A stretch of 64,000 bases of DNA from Streptomyces sp. NBC_00306 (GCF_036169555.1 NZ_CP108032.1:6448001-6512000), one strand, 5' to 3'; shown: positions 17,144-26,049, counted from the first letter of the stretch. The notes: generated from the sequence alone by a model not told the origin. Program-made: numbers and translations.

Positions 17144-17302
17144 TGTGAGCGCATACTGACCCGGTACCCACCCGACAGGGATGGAGGACCCCAGGTCGAT
17201 TTCCTGGGGCATTGCCTCCATCTCTTCGGGATCGGGTGTGTGAGCGGGCGGATCGGGGGCACACGCCTCTTCGTCACACCGTCTTCAGGGGAGGGACCTG
17301 AC

Positions 17303-18205
17303 ATGCCGAGCGCCACATCGTCCACGCACCGCAGCCTGTCGGACTCGGCAGAGTCGACGGCCGGGGCCCCGCAGTGGGTGGGGGACCTGCCGTGGGTCGA
17401 GGATGCCGGCAAGGTCGCGCCGAGGGATGCGAAGAGCCTGTCCAAGGTGTTCTTCGACCGGCTGCAGACCCTCGAAGAGGGCACGCACGAATACCAGTAC
17501 GCGCGCAACACCCTGATCGAGATGAACCTCTCGCTGGTGCGGTTCGCGGCCAACCGGTTCCGCAGCCGCGGCAACGGTGAGATGGACGACATCATCCAGG
17601 TCGGCACCATCGGTCTCATCAAGGCCATCGACCGCTTCGAACTGAGCCGTGAGGTCGAGTTCACCTCCTTCGCGGTGCCGTACATCGTCGGCGAGATCAA
17701 GCGCTTCTTCCGTGACACCAGCTGGGCGGTCCATGTCCCGCGCCGGCTCCAGGAGCTGCGCACCGAACTCGCCAAGGCCCGCGACGAACTGGCCGGCGTG
17801 CTCGACCGCGACCCGACGGTGAAGGAACTCGCCGAGCTGCTCGACCTGAGCGAGGACGAGATCATCGAGGGCCTGGTGGCCGCCAACGGCTACACCGCGG
17901 GCTCCCTCGACACCCCGAACGCCGACAGCGACGACGCGCCCACCGGCGCCGGAAGCGGCCGTGCGTATGCCGACGTGCTCGGTGACATCGATCCGGCGAT
18001 GGAACTGACGGAGGATCTCCACACACTCGCGCCGCTGCTCGGACAGCTGGACGACCGTGAGCGCCGCATCCTGCAGATGCGCTTCGGCCAGGAGATGACG
18101 CAGGGCGAGATCGGCAAGGAGCTCGGCATCTCCCAGATGCACGTCTCCCGCCTGCTGACCCGCATCCTGGCGAAGCTCCGGGCGGGCATGCTCACCGAGC
18201 GCTGA
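17303..18205 (+). CDS. RNA polymerase sigma factor, SigB/SigF/SigG family
   Basis: 300 aa, ATG 17303 with GGGGAGGG upstream. Regions 2 (LIEMNLSLVRFAANRF ... GEMDDIIQVGTIGLIKAIDRFE, FTSFAVPYIVGEIKRFFRD), 3 (VHVPRRLQELR, PTVKELAELL) and 4 (LDDRERRILQMRFGQEMTQGEIGKELGISQMHVSRLL) are all present, as in general-stress/sporulation sigma factors. The family recognises GTTT-N14-16-GGGTA-type promoters and is held by RsbW-like anti-sigma proteins, one of which is encoded just upstream. It probably controls the surrounding stress genes. Confidence 0.95.
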   Translation: MPSATSSTHRSLSDSAESTAGAPQWVGDLPWVEDAGKVAPRDAKSLSKVFFDRLQTLEEGTHEYQYARNTLIEMNLSLVRFAANRFRSRGNGEMDDIIQVGTIGLIKAIDRFELSREVEFTSFAVPYIVGEIKRFFRDTSWAVHVPRRLQELRTELAKARDELAGVLDRDPTVKELAELLDLSEDEIIEGLVAANGYTAGSLDTPNADSDDAPTGAGSGRAYADVLGDIDPAMELTEDLHTLAPLLGQLDDRERRILQMRFGQEMTQGEIGKELGISQMHVSRLLTRILAKLRAGMLTER

Positions 18206-18231
18206 GCCCGGACTCGGCACGAATTCCGAGC

Positions 18232-18270
18232 GGATGCCGCGCTCGCCGGACGACGGCGGGCGCGGCATCC
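18232..18270 (+). terminator. Terminator after the sigma gene
   Basis: 17-bp stem (GGATGCCGCGCTCGCCG at 18232-18248 with 18254-18270, one G-T pair) and a 5-nt loop, 27 nt after the sigma factor stop. The rest of the 324-bp intergenic region, 18271-18529, shows no gene; it holds AGGAGG at 18519-18524 for the next start. Confidence 0.85.
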
Positions 18271-18529
18271 GTGCGTGTGCATCCGCCGCCCCCGGTCGCG
18301 GCGAAGTGATGACGCGGTCCCGGCAGGCGCGCTCCTGGGCCCTGCCGGGCCCGTGTCCCCGCGCGTCCCGGCGCCGTGCGCGTCATGATCGGTCCTGGGT
18401 GACCTGCCACTCGCCGTCCCGCGACCGCATCCGTTCGCCGTCCTTTGCCGGAAGTGTCGGTGCAGCTCGGCGACAGCACGGTCGCGGATCATGCGACGGA
18501 CGAGCGGACCACGGGCACAGGAGGCGCCG

Positions 18530-20140
18530 ATGCCGACGGATGGGGACAACGGACGTACGGGGGCGCAGGACCGGCCGGAGTCCGGGTACCGACCGGTGAC
18601 GCGTGACCAGCCGGAGACGGGGCGGGACACCTCGCCGCTGCGGTGCCTGGTCACCGGGGCCACCGGATACATCGGCGGCCGGCTGGTGCCCGAGCTGCTC
18701 GAAGCCGGACACTCCGTACGCTGTCTCGCCCGCTCTCCCGACAAGCTGCGCGACCATCCGTGGGCCGAGGACGCCGAGGTGGTCCGGGGCGATGTCACCG
18801 ATCCCGCGTCCGTCAAGGCCGCGATGCAGGACATCGACGTGGCCTACTACCTGGTCCACGCCCTGGGCACCGGCTCGCACTTCGAGGACACCGACCGCGA
18901 GGCCGCCAGGATCTTCGCCGACGCGGCGCGGTCGGCAGGCGTACGGCGCATCGTCTACCTGGGCGGTCTCACACCCGCCGGAGTCCCCCGGCACGAGCTC
19001 TCCGCGCATCTGCGCTCCCGTGCCGAGGTCGGGCAGATCTTCCTCGACGCTGAGGTCCCCGCGGCCTTCCTGCGCGCGGCCGTGATCATCGGCTCCGGTT
19101 CGGCGTCCTTCGAGATGCTGCGCTATCTGACCGAGCGCCTGCCGGTCATGGTGACCCCCAGCTGGGTGCGGACCCGAATTCAGCCGATCGGCGTACGCGA
19201 CGTTCTGCGGTATCTCGTCGGGGCGGCCCGTATGCCCGAGGACGTGAACCGCGCCTTCGACATCGGCGGTCCGGATGTCATCACCTACCTCGACATGATG
19301 CGCAGCTACGCCACCGTGGCCGGACTCCCGCGGCGGCTCATCGTGCCCGTCCCCGTCCTCACACCTCGGCTCTCCAGCCACTGGGTCGGGCTGGTGACGC
19401 CCGTACCCCACTCCATCGCCCGGCCCCTCACCGAGTCGCTGCGGCACGAAGTGGTGTGCGACGAACACGACATCGCGCGCTATGTGCCCGACGTGCCGGG
19501 CCGCCCGCTCACCTTCGAGCAGGCCCTCACCCTCGCCCTGCGACGGGTACGCGAGGCCCAGGTCACCACACGCTGGTCGTCGGCTTCGCTGCCCGGCGCG
19601 CCCAGCGACCCGCTGCCGACGGACCCCGACTGGGCGGGCGGCAGCCTCTACAAGGACTGCCGGGAACTGGTGGTGGACGCACCGCGCGCCTCGCTGTGGC
19701 GGGTGATCGAGGGCATCGGCGGCGACAACGGCTGGTACTCCTTCCCGCTCGCGTGGGCGGTACGGGGATGGCTCGACCGCTTCGTGGGCGGGGTCGGCCT
19801 GCGGCGCGGACGGCGGGACGCCGAACATCTGCGGGTCGGGGACTCGCTGGACTTCTGGCGGGTGGAGGCGATCGAGCCCGGTCGACTGCTGCGGCTGCGG
19901 GCCGAGATGCGGCTGCCGGGTCTGGCGTGGCTGGAGATGTATGCCGAGGACGACGACGGGGGACGCACCCGCTACCGGCAGCGCGCGCTCTTCCACCCCC
20001 GGGGCCTGCTCGGCCACGCCTACTGGTGGAGCGTGTCGCCCTTCCACACGATCGTCTTCGGCGGCATGGCCCGCAACATCGCGCAGGCGGCGGTGAAAGG
20101 CAGGCCCACCGAGGCCTCCCGGCGGCCGGTCTCCCGCTGA
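18530..20140 (+). CDS. SDR-family NAD(P)-binding protein with C-terminal DUF2867
   Basis: 536 aa, ATG 18530 behind AGGAGG. Residues about 38-290 are an atypical short-chain dehydrogenase/NmrA-like Rossmann fold (LVTGATGYIGGRLV, DIDVAYYLVHALG, VYLGGLTP); residues about 350-530 form a DUF2867 polyketide-cyclase-like domain (SLYKDCRELVVDAP, YRQRALFHPRGLLGHAYWW). This two-domain protein is regularly found next to photolyases and LitR/CarH photoreceptors and is presumed to be a light-induced oxidoreductase. The photolyase gene follows on the same strand, 135 nt away. Confidence 0.88.
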   Translation: MPTDGDNGRTGAQDRPESGYRPVTRDQPETGRDTSPLRCLVTGATGYIGGRLVPELLEAGHSVRCLARSPDKLRDHPWAEDAEVVRGDVTDPASVKAAMQDIDVAYYLVHALGTGSHFEDTDREAARIFADAARSAGVRRIVYLGGLTPAGVPRHELSAHLRSRAEVGQIFLDAEVPAAFLRAAVIIGSGSASFEMLRYLTERLPVMVTPSWVRTRIQPIGVRDVLRYLVGAARMPEDVNRAFDIGGPDVITYLDMMRSYATVAGLPRRLIVPVPVLTPRLSSHWVGLVTPVPHSIARPLTESLRHEVVCDEHDIARYVPDVPGRPLTFEQALTLALRRVREAQVTTRWSSASLPGAPSDPLPTDPDWAGGSLYKDCRELVVDAPRASLWRVIEGIGGDNGWYSFPLAWAVRGWLDRFVGGVGLRRGRRDAEHLRVGDSLDFWRVEAIEPGRLLRLRAEMRLPGLAWLEMYAEDDDGGRTRYRQRALFHPRGLLGHAYWWSVSPFHTIVFGGMARNIAQAAVKGRPTEASRRPVSR

Positions 20141-20201
20141 GCGGGGCACCCGGTCTCCCGGTGCAGGGTGCATCCGCCGGGCCGCCCGTGCCCGAATCAT
20201 C

Positions 20202-20237
20202 CCCGTAGACCCCGTAGACCCCGTAGACCCCGTAGAC
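20202..20237 (+). repeat. Four tandem copies of CCCGTAGAC
   Basis: Exact 9-bp unit repeated four times head to tail between the SDR and photolyase genes, 38 nt before the photolyase start. A simple slippage repeat; copy number probably varies among strains. Confidence 0.9.
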
Positions 20238-20275
20238 ACCCGTTGACATCGACATCCCCACCAGGAGAGACGCCC

Positions 20276-21649
20276 ATGACGGTCTCCGTCGTCCTGTTCA
20301 CGTCGGACCTGCGGCTGCACGACCATCCGCCCCTGCGCGCGGCCGTGAACTCCGCGGACGAGGTGGTCCCGCTGTTCGTGCTGGACCCGGGTATCCGGGC
20401 CGCCGGTTTCGACGCGCCCAACCGGCGGGCGTTCCTCGCGGACTGCCTGGCGGATCTCGATGCCGGGCTCGCAGAGCGCGGAGGCCGGCTCGTGCTGCGG
20501 TCCGGCCGTACGGCGGAGGAGGTGTGCAAGGTCGTCGCGGAAACGGGAGCGTCGACCGTCCACACCGCGGCCGGAGTCTCCGGGTACGCGGGCCGCCGCG
20601 AGGAGGAGCTGCGGCGCGAACTGGACGGGCAGGGCTGCCGTCTGGAGGTCCACGACGCCGTGATCACCGCCGTACCGCCGGGGGCTGTGGTGCCCGCGGG
20701 CTCCGACCACTTCGCCGTCTTCACCCCGTACTTCAGGCGCTGGGCGCAGGAACACCTTCGCACTCCCTACGGCGCACCCCGGCGCGTCACGGTCCCCGAC
20801 AACGTCGGTTCCTACCGGCTTCCGCCGCGCGAGGACGTGGAGGGGGTGGCACCCGGACTGGCCGAGGGCGGCGAGACGGCGGGCCGCAGACAGTTCCTCA
20901 CCTGGAAGCGGCGGGGACTGGCCGGCTATGCGGACCACCACGACGACCTGGCGGGCGACGACACGTCCAAGCTCTCCCCGTACCTCCACTTCGGCGCGCT
21001 GTCCCCGGTCGAACTCGTGCACCGCGCGCGGGACCACGGCGGCGCGGGGGCGGAGGCCTTCGTCCGTCAGCTGTGCTGGCGCGACTTCCACCACCAGGTG
21101 CTGGCCGCGCGTACGGCGGCCTCCCGGGACGACTACCGGCCCCACGGCGACGCATGGCGCACCGAGGAGGACGCGGCCGAGGAGATCGAGGCCTGGAAGC
21201 AGGGCCGCACGGGATACCCCGTGGTCGACGCCGCGATGCGCCAGTTGCGGCACGAGGGATGGATGCACAACCGCGGCCGGCTGCTGACCGCCTCCTTCCT
21301 GGCCAAGACGCTCTACGTCGACTGGCGCGTCGGCGCCCGCCACTTCCTGGAACAGCTGGTGGACGGCGATATCGCCAACAACCAGCTCAACTGGCAGTGG
21401 GTGGCCGGCACCGGCACCGACACCCGCCCCAACCGTGTGCTGAACCCGGTCGTCCAGGGCAAGCGCTTCGACCCCGACGGCGTGTATGTACGCCGCTGGG
21501 TGCCGGAACTGGCGGAGCTGCGCGGCTCCGCGGTGCACGAGCCGTGGCGGCTGGAGGGGCTGGACCGCGAGCAGTACGACTACCCGGAGCCGATCGTCGA
21601 ACTGTCCGAGGGCCTGGCGCGCTTCAAGCACGCACGCGGCAAGGAGTAG
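20276..21649 (+). CDS. phr: Deoxyribodipyrimidine photolyase
   Basis: 457 aa, ATG 20276 with CAGGAG upstream. The N-terminal antenna-chromophore domain starts VVLFTSDLRLHDHPPL; the FAD-binding helical domain shows LSPYLHFGALSP, FVRQLCWRDFHHQ, the adenine-contact stretch GYPVVDAAMRQLRHEGWMHNRGR, and NNQLNWQWVAGTGTDTRP. A class I CPD photolyase that splits cyclobutane pyrimidine dimers using blue light. Its location next to litS and litR supports light-dependent expression. Confidence 0.95.
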   Translation: MTVSVVLFTSDLRLHDHPPLRAAVNSADEVVPLFVLDPGIRAAGFDAPNRRAFLADCLADLDAGLAERGGRLVLRSGRTAEEVCKVVAETGASTVHTAAGVSGYAGRREEELRRELDGQGCRLEVHDAVITAVPPGAVVPAGSDHFAVFTPYFRRWAQEHLRTPYGAPRRVTVPDNVGSYRLPPREDVEGVAPGLAEGGETAGRRQFLTWKRRGLAGYADHHDDLAGDDTSKLSPYLHFGALSPVELVHRARDHGGAGAEAFVRQLCWRDFHHQVLAARTAASRDDYRPHGDAWRTEEDAAEEIEAWKQGRTGYPVVDAAMRQLRHEGWMHNRGRLLTASFLAKTLYVDWRVGARHFLEQLVDGDIANNQLNWQWVAGTGTDTRPNRVLNPVVQGKRFDPDGVYVRRWVPELAELRGSAVHEPWRLEGLDREQYDYPEPIVELSEGLARFKHARGKE

Positions 21650-21651
21650 AG

Positions 21652-21685
21652 GGGGCCGGCGCGCGACACGTCGGCCGCCGGCCCC
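21652..21685. terminator. Terminator between phr and litS
   Basis: Perfect 10-bp stem GGGGCCGGCG / CGCCGGCCCC with a 14-nt loop in the 57-bp gap between convergent phr and the ECF sigma gene; it can serve both. Confidence 0.7.
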
Positions 21686-21706
21686 GGCCGGCAGACGCCG
21701 TGGACC

Positions 21707-22336
21707 TCACAGCGCCGCACCGGACCGGGACGGGCCGTAGGTCTCCGTGATCCGCCGCCGCAGCCGGTGCAGCCCGCGCCGTACGTGGCTCTTGACCGTG
21801 CCGAGCGGGATGCCGGTGCGCTCGGCGATCTGCACCTGCGTCAGGTCCTCGTAGAAGGCCAGGCACAGCACCTCCCGCTGGGGGAGCGGCAGTTTCGCCA
21901 GTTCGTCCGCGAGGAGCACCCGGTCCAGACAGTCCTCGGGCGACACGCCGGACTTCGGCTCGGCGGCCTGCGCCGGCACATGGGCGGCGGCCGCGGCGAG
22001 TTCGATGCGCCGGGTCCGCGCGGCCAGGGCGTCCACCGTCTTGCGCCGGGTGATCCCGACGAGCCAGGCGCCGAGTGGGCCGCGCTCCGGCCGGAATCCC
22101 GACCGGCCCCGCCATGCCGCGAGGAAGACCTGCTGAGTGACGTCCTCGGCCTCGCGTGCGTCGCCGAGAGTGCGGGCGGCCAGTGTGTGCACCAGCGGTG
22201 CCCAGTGGCGGTAGATCGCGGCGAAGCTCTGTTCGTCGCCGCGCAGCAGTCCCTCGGCGAACTGCCCGGACTCGTGGGTCTCCTCGGCCGGTGGATGCAG
22301 CTGCCCGGCCGGGCCGGCCAGTGCTGACGTGGTCAT
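21707..22336 (-). CDS. litS: ECF RNA polymerase sigma factor, LitS-like
   Basis: 209 aa; ATG 22336 behind GGAGGGAG is clearly the start. Region 2 (FAAIYRHWAPLVHTLAARTL, AEDVTQQVFLAAWRG) and region 4 (LPLPQREVLCLAFYEDLTQVQIAERTGIPLGTVKSHVRRGLHRLR) are complete, with no anti-sigma gene adjacent. In S. coelicolor LitS is the sigma factor made in response to light under LitR and drives carotenoid and photolyase genes. Here it is divergent from a LitR homologue and converges on phr, so the same circuit is inferred. Confidence 0.88.
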   Translation of the reverse strand: MTTSALAGPAGQLHPPAEETHESGQFAEGLLRGDEQSFAAIYRHWAPLVHTLAARTLGDAREAEDVTQQVFLAAWRGRSGFRPERGPLGAWLVGITRRKTVDALAARTRRIELAAAAAHVPAQAAEPKSGVSPEDCLDRVLLADELAKLPLPQREVLCLAFYEDLTQVQIAERTGIPLGTVKSHVRRGLHRLRRRITETYGPSRSGAAL

Positions 22337-22466
22337 GGTCTCGCTCCCTCCGCCGGATCCCGGCCGGTCGGTGCGTCGAACAGGTCCGACGCCGCTGTCC
22401 GCGGCTCGCCCCCTGGGACACCGGGCCGGTGTCCCGCGGGGGTGACTCAGTCTTGGACGGGCGAAT

Positions 22467-22487
22467 CGACGCGGGCAACACGCGTCG
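22467..22487. promoter_or_regulatory. Candidate LitR operator between litS and litR
   Basis: Perfect 7-bp inverted repeat CGACGCG-GGCAACA-CGCGTCG 13 nt before the ATG of litR in the divergent litS-litR spacer, where an autoregulatory operator would be expected. Sequence specificity is not established. Confidence 0.45.
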
Positions 22488-22499
22488 TTTGTGCGTCGT

Positions 22500-23519
22500 A
22501 TGCTCGAAGGCGTGGACACTTCCGCGGCTGACGGACCACGGCAGGCCGGCGGCCTCACCACCGGAGCGGTCGCGCGCCGGCTCGGGGTCGCGCCCACCAC
22601 GCTGCGCTCGTGGGACCGGCGTTACGGCATCGGCCCCGCCGGGCGCGACGGCAGGAAACACCGCCGCTGGACCGATGAGGACATCGCGATGCTGGAGCGC
22701 ATGTGCGCGCTGACCAGCACCGGCCTCCCGCCCGCCGAGGCCGCCCGCGTCGTCCTCGCCGCCGCGCCGTCAGGAGCCGTGGTGGCCGGCGCTGCCGGGG
22801 AGGCGGGGGAGACGGGTCCGCAGCCGCCGGTCCACAAGGAGCCGGGCCGCCGGCGCGGGGCCCGCACCGGTCTGCAGCTCGGCGACGTACGCCAGGAGTG
22901 CCGGGGCCTCGCACGCGCCGCGCTCCGTCTCGACGCCCGGGCCGTCGACACCCTGCTGGCCGCGGTGATCGCGGAGCACGGGCTGGTCACCGCCTGGGAC
23001 GAGGTCATCGTGCCCACGCTGCGCGCCGTCGGTCGCAAGTGGGAGCGCTCCGGCGAGCAGTACGTCGAGGTCGAGCACCTGCTCTCGTGGCACGTCTCCA
23101 GCGCACTGCGGCGGAGTGTCGGCCCCGCGTCCGGGAAGGAGCCGGGCGCACCCGTGCTGCTGGCCTGCGTGCCGGGGGAGAACCACACCCTGCCGCTCGA
23201 AGCCCTCGCGGCGGCCCTCGCCGAACGCGGTCTGCCGGTGCGGATGTACGGGCCCGCCCTGCCGGTCGAGGCGCTCGACGGCGCCGTCCGCAGGACCGGG
23301 CCGGCGGCGGTGGTGCTCTGGGCGCAGTCGCGGACGACCGCGAGCGCGCCGCTGGCCCAGCACGTCGCCCGGATCACCTGGGGTGTCCGGGGCGCGCGCA
23401 GAAAGCCGGTGGTCCTGACCGCCGGACCGGGGTGGGCTGGCCCGCGCGTCGCGGGCACGGTGCGTCCACTGGGGCTGGGAGAGGCGCTCGCAGCCCTGGA
23501 ATCGGCGCTGGGCGCCTGA
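22500..23519 (+). CDS. litR: LitR-type MerR regulator with adenosylcobalamin-binding domain
   Basis: 339 aa from ATG 22500 (GTG 22512 possible; neither has a good ribosome site, so a leaderless or short-leader transcript is likely). Residues about 15-80 are a MerR helix-turn-helix (GAVARRLGVAPTTLRSWDRRYGI). The cap region carries W181 ... EH (192-193), and the Rossmann B12 domain keeps Glu227-x-His229 (PGENH), matching the Glu and lower-ligand His of CarH. The next conserved Gly is Pro here. CarH/LitR proteins repress in the dark with AdoCbl and fall apart on illumination. Confidence 0.9.
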   Translation: MLEGVDTSAADGPRQAGGLTTGAVARRLGVAPTTLRSWDRRYGIGPAGRDGRKHRRWTDEDIAMLERMCALTSTGLPPAEAARVVLAAAPSGAVVAGAAGEAGETGPQPPVHKEPGRRRGARTGLQLGDVRQECRGLARAALRLDARAVDTLLAAVIAEHGLVTAWDEVIVPTLRAVGRKWERSGEQYVEVEHLLSWHVSSALRRSVGPASGKEPGAPVLLACVPGENHTLPLEALAAALAERGLPVRMYGPALPVEALDGAVRRTGPAAVVLWAQSRTTASAPLAQHVARITWGVRGARRKPVVLTAGPGWAGPRVAGTVRPLGLGEALAALESALGA

Positions 23520-23642
23520 CGTCCCGCGACGCCCGGCGGGGCGCCGGGGAGACCGGGGTCCGTCGTTCGGATCAGGCTGGGTCAGTGAGTGGGTCCCCCC
23601 TACGCCCGCAGGGCTCGCGAGGCGGAGGAGGGAGCCGACGCG

Positions 23643-23741
23643 GTGGGGGTACTGCCCGTGCCCGCAGGGCTACGGGGGACGTCGGCGACTGACGACAACG
23701 CGGCGTGGGGGTACCGCCCGTGTCCGAAGGGCTACGGGGGA
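23643..23741. repeat. Imperfect 37-bp direct repeat
   Basis: Copies at 23643-23679 and 23705-23741 differ at 3 of 37 positions (unit begins GTGGGGGTAC, ends GGGCTACGGGGGA); a shorter relative of the unit lies around 23595-23615. The 269-bp gap between litR and the convergent flavoprotein gene contains nothing else. Confidence 0.8.
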
Positions 23742-23788
23742 GTGCGTGCCAGGGCACGCGAGCCCCGGCAGGATCCGAACGACAGGCC

Positions 23789-25039
23789 CTACCCGCGCCC
23801 CCGCAGCCCGGCGTTCCGGTCGGCCAGGATTTCGCGGGCCGCCCTCGACCCGGAGGCCAGAGCGCCCTGCACCGAGCCGGTCGCGCGGTGGTCGCCGCAC
23901 AGATAGCGCCCGGGACCGAAGCGCGTGGAGCGGCTCAGCGGCCACGGCGGCGGCATCGCCGGCAGGGCGTCCTCGACGGTGTACGTCGCCACCGGCTCCC
24001 AGGACCCGGTACCGGTGACGTAGACGTCCGCGAGGTCGGCGAGCAGCGCCCGTTCGCGTCCTGGCTCGTCACGGCCGAGCACCGAGGTGGAGATCAGCGA
24101 CCGGCCCTCGGGCGCGTACGACCGGGAGACCTCGCTGAGCACACAGGTGTTGAGGAACCGGTGCCTGCTGTCGGTGACCAGGGTCGGCTCGGCCAGCGGC
24201 GGGGTGGAGGCGGCGTGGTAGTACGTCGTGACCGTCCGCGTCCCCGGTACCTCCAGCCCGGGCAGCAGACGCGACGCCGCCCGCGGACCGGTGGCCACGA
24301 CGACGGCAGGTGCGGACCGCTCACTTCCGTCGTCGAGCAGGACCCCGCTGTCCGTGACGGCCGTGACCGGCGTCCCGAGACTCACCGTGCCGGGCGGCAG
24401 CCGGTCGGCGAGCTGCGCCGGCACGGCCCCGATGCCCGCGTCGGGCAGACACAGGCTGCCGCGCGTCATGCTGCGCCACACCAGATGGAAGAAGCGCGCG
24501 GACGTCTCCAGTTCGTCCTCCAGGAACACCCCGGAGAGGAAGGGCCTCAGCACGGTGTCGACCGTCTCGTCACCGACCCCGGCCTCCGCGAGGGCAGTCC
24601 ACGTGGTTCGGTCCGGACCCCGCTTCAGCAGGGCCGCCGGCGCCAGCATGTCCCGTGCCGTCAGCACGCCGAGGGCCGCCATGTCCCGGGCCGGCGCGAG
24701 ACGTCCCGGCCGGAGGTCGGCCACCGCCCGCGGCCGCCGGGTGGGGTCCACGACCCGCAGCATCTCGCCGCCCCGGTGCAGCAGGAAGCCGGGAGTGAAG
24801 GGGTGCAGCCGCAGGTCCCGCAGCGCCAGCCGCTTCTTGACCTGCGGATAGGAGGTGTTGAAGACCTGGAACCCGCGGTCGAGCAGAAAGCCGTCACGGC
24901 GGTCGGTGCGCATCCGGCCACCGACATCGTCCGAGGCCTCCAGGAGCTGGACGGACAGCCCGGCCATGCCGAGGTCGTGAGCACAGGCGAGGCCTGCCAG
25001 GCCCGCCCCGATCACCAGTACGTCGATCGGCCGCTGCAT
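23789..25039 (-). CDS. FAD-dependent amine oxidase/phytoene-desaturase-like oxidoreductase
   Basis: 416 aa, ATG 25039 with GGGAGAG. The dinucleotide-binding motif VLVIGAGLAGLACAHDL followed by GGRMRT and the C-terminal FAD motif (YLCGDHRATGSVQGALASGSRAA) define the protoporphyrinogen oxidase/CrtI superfamily. The usual phytoene desaturases are about 500 aa; this shorter version is a known companion of photolyase-LitR clusters and its substrate is unknown. It is also the last gene of the minus-strand partner-switching chain, 46 nt after the STAS gene. Confidence 0.85.
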   Translation of the reverse strand: MQRPIDVLVIGAGLAGLACAHDLGMAGLSVQLLEASDDVGGRMRTDRRDGFLLDRGFQVFNTSYPQVKKRLALRDLRLHPFTPGFLLHRGGEMLRVVDPTRRPRAVADLRPGRLAPARDMAALGVLTARDMLAPAALLKRGPDRTTWTALAEAGVGDETVDTVLRPFLSGVFLEDELETSARFFHLVWRSMTRGSLCLPDAGIGAVPAQLADRLPPGTVSLGTPVTAVTDSGVLLDDGSERSAPAVVVATGPRAASRLLPGLEVPGTRTVTTYYHAASTPPLAEPTLVTDSRHRFLNTCVLSEVSRSYAPEGRSLISTSVLGRDEPGRERALLADLADVYVTGTGSWEPVATYTVEDALPAMPPPWPLSRSTRFGPGRYLCGDHRATGSVQGALASGSRAAREILADRNAGLRGRG

Positions 25040-25084
25040 GCGCTCTCCCACTGTCCGTCGGTGCACCCGATGGCCGGGACCCCG

Positions 25085-25450
25085 TCAGGCCGAGCGCGCG
25101 GCGTCCAGGTCGGGGGCGATGGCGAAGATCGTGTCCGTGCCGGTCACCTGGAAGAGCCTGTGCACCGGAGGGCTGAGCGGGCCGGCCAGCACCAGATTCT
25201 GCTCGGAGTGGGTGCTCAGCAGCAGATTGAGCAGGCTGGAGTCGCCGAACGTCACACGCGAGAGGTCGAGCACGGTCCGTACGGCCGCATCCCCGGCCGA
25301 TTCGGCGAGGACGTCCTGAAGCTGCTGGAGCGAGCCGAGGTCGAACGCCCCGGCGGCCGAGATGACTCGGACCGGATCGGCCGCGTCCGACAGCAGGGTC
25401 ACTCTCGGCAGGTCCGCATCGGCGGCGGAGTGTGTGGACTGATGATCCAT
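25085..25450 (-). CDS. STAS-domain anti-sigma factor antagonist (RsbV-like)
   Basis: 121 aa, ATG 25450, GAGGGA about 8 nt upstream. A single STAS domain with the typical phospho-site loop VLDLSRVTFGDSSLLNLLL, where a Ser of DSS would be phosphorylated by an RsbW-type kinase. The dephosphorylated form would sequester the anti-sigma protein. It follows the RsbW-like gene by about 107 nt on the same strand. Confidence 0.9.
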   Translation of the reverse strand: MDHQSTHSAADADLPRVTLLSDAADPVRVISAAGAFDLGSLQQLQDVLAESAGDAAVRTVLDLSRVTFGDSSLLNLLLSTHSEQNLVLAGPLSPPVHRLFQVTGTDTIFAIAPDLDAARSA

Positions 25451-25556
25451 GGTGGTTCGTCCCTCGAAGGTCGGGAGCACCCCCGCGGCCGGCGTCGCAG
25501 GAGTGCGCGGCAGTGACAGAACAGGCCAGGCGCCCGGGCTGCGGACCGGAGGCGGT

Positions 25557-26003
25557 CTACAGGCCGAGGGTGGTGCGGACCTTGATCCGCTTTCCGACCG
25601 GGTCGCGCCTGACGTCGAAGCCCTCGCACAGGGCGAGGACGATCTCCAGTCCGTGCTGGCCGACCCTTCCCGGCTCGGCCGCGCGGGCGACCGGCAGGAC
25701 GGTGCTGGTGTCCCACACGGTGATCTCCAGGAGATCTCCGGTCACTTCCAGGTCCATGAGGCAGGGACCGGGAGCGTACTTGCAGGCATTGGTCACCAGC
25801 TCGCTGACGACCAGCTGCGCCGTCCCGATCGCGTGTGCCGACACGGGAAGGCCGAACTCGGCCTGCACACGCGTCAGGAATTCCTTGGTGAACGACCGTG
25901 CGGCGGCGATGCTCTCCGGCGCACCGTCGTAACAGACGCTCGCCCACGGCGTGGTACCGGAGGACAGCACCGCGTCCCTGCCGGTCAGTTCGATCTGTTC
26001 CAT
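25557..26003 (-). CDS. ATP-binding anti-sigma factor (RsbW-like)
   Basis: 148 aa, ATG 26003 after AGGAG. HATPase_c kinase with N box AQLVVSELVTNACKYA, G1 VWDTSTVLP and G2 RVGQHGLEIVLALCEG. This size and pattern is that of Streptomyces serine kinases that phosphorylate STAS antagonists and bind sigma factors. It stands between the PP2C phosphatase gene and the RsbV-like gene, completing a kinase-antagonist-phosphatase set. Confidence 0.9.
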   Translation of the reverse strand: MEQIELTGRDAVLSSGTTPWASVCYDGAPESIAAARSFTKEFLTRVQAEFGLPVSAHAIGTAQLVVSELVTNACKYAPGPCLMDLEVTGDLLEITVWDTSTVLPVARAAEPGRVGQHGLEIVLALCEGFDVRRDPVGKRIKVRTTLGL

Positions 26004-26049
26004 GCTGCTCCTGCGCCCTGCGTGTTCCGCGCTCTGCGGCCCTGCTCGT

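Noticed and set aside
18383..21631. Very long open frame (over 1000 codons) on the minus strand
   Set aside because: It is antisense to the SDR and photolyase genes; the length is a by-product of high GC with third-position bias, and its translation is Arg/Gly/Pro-rich without motifs.
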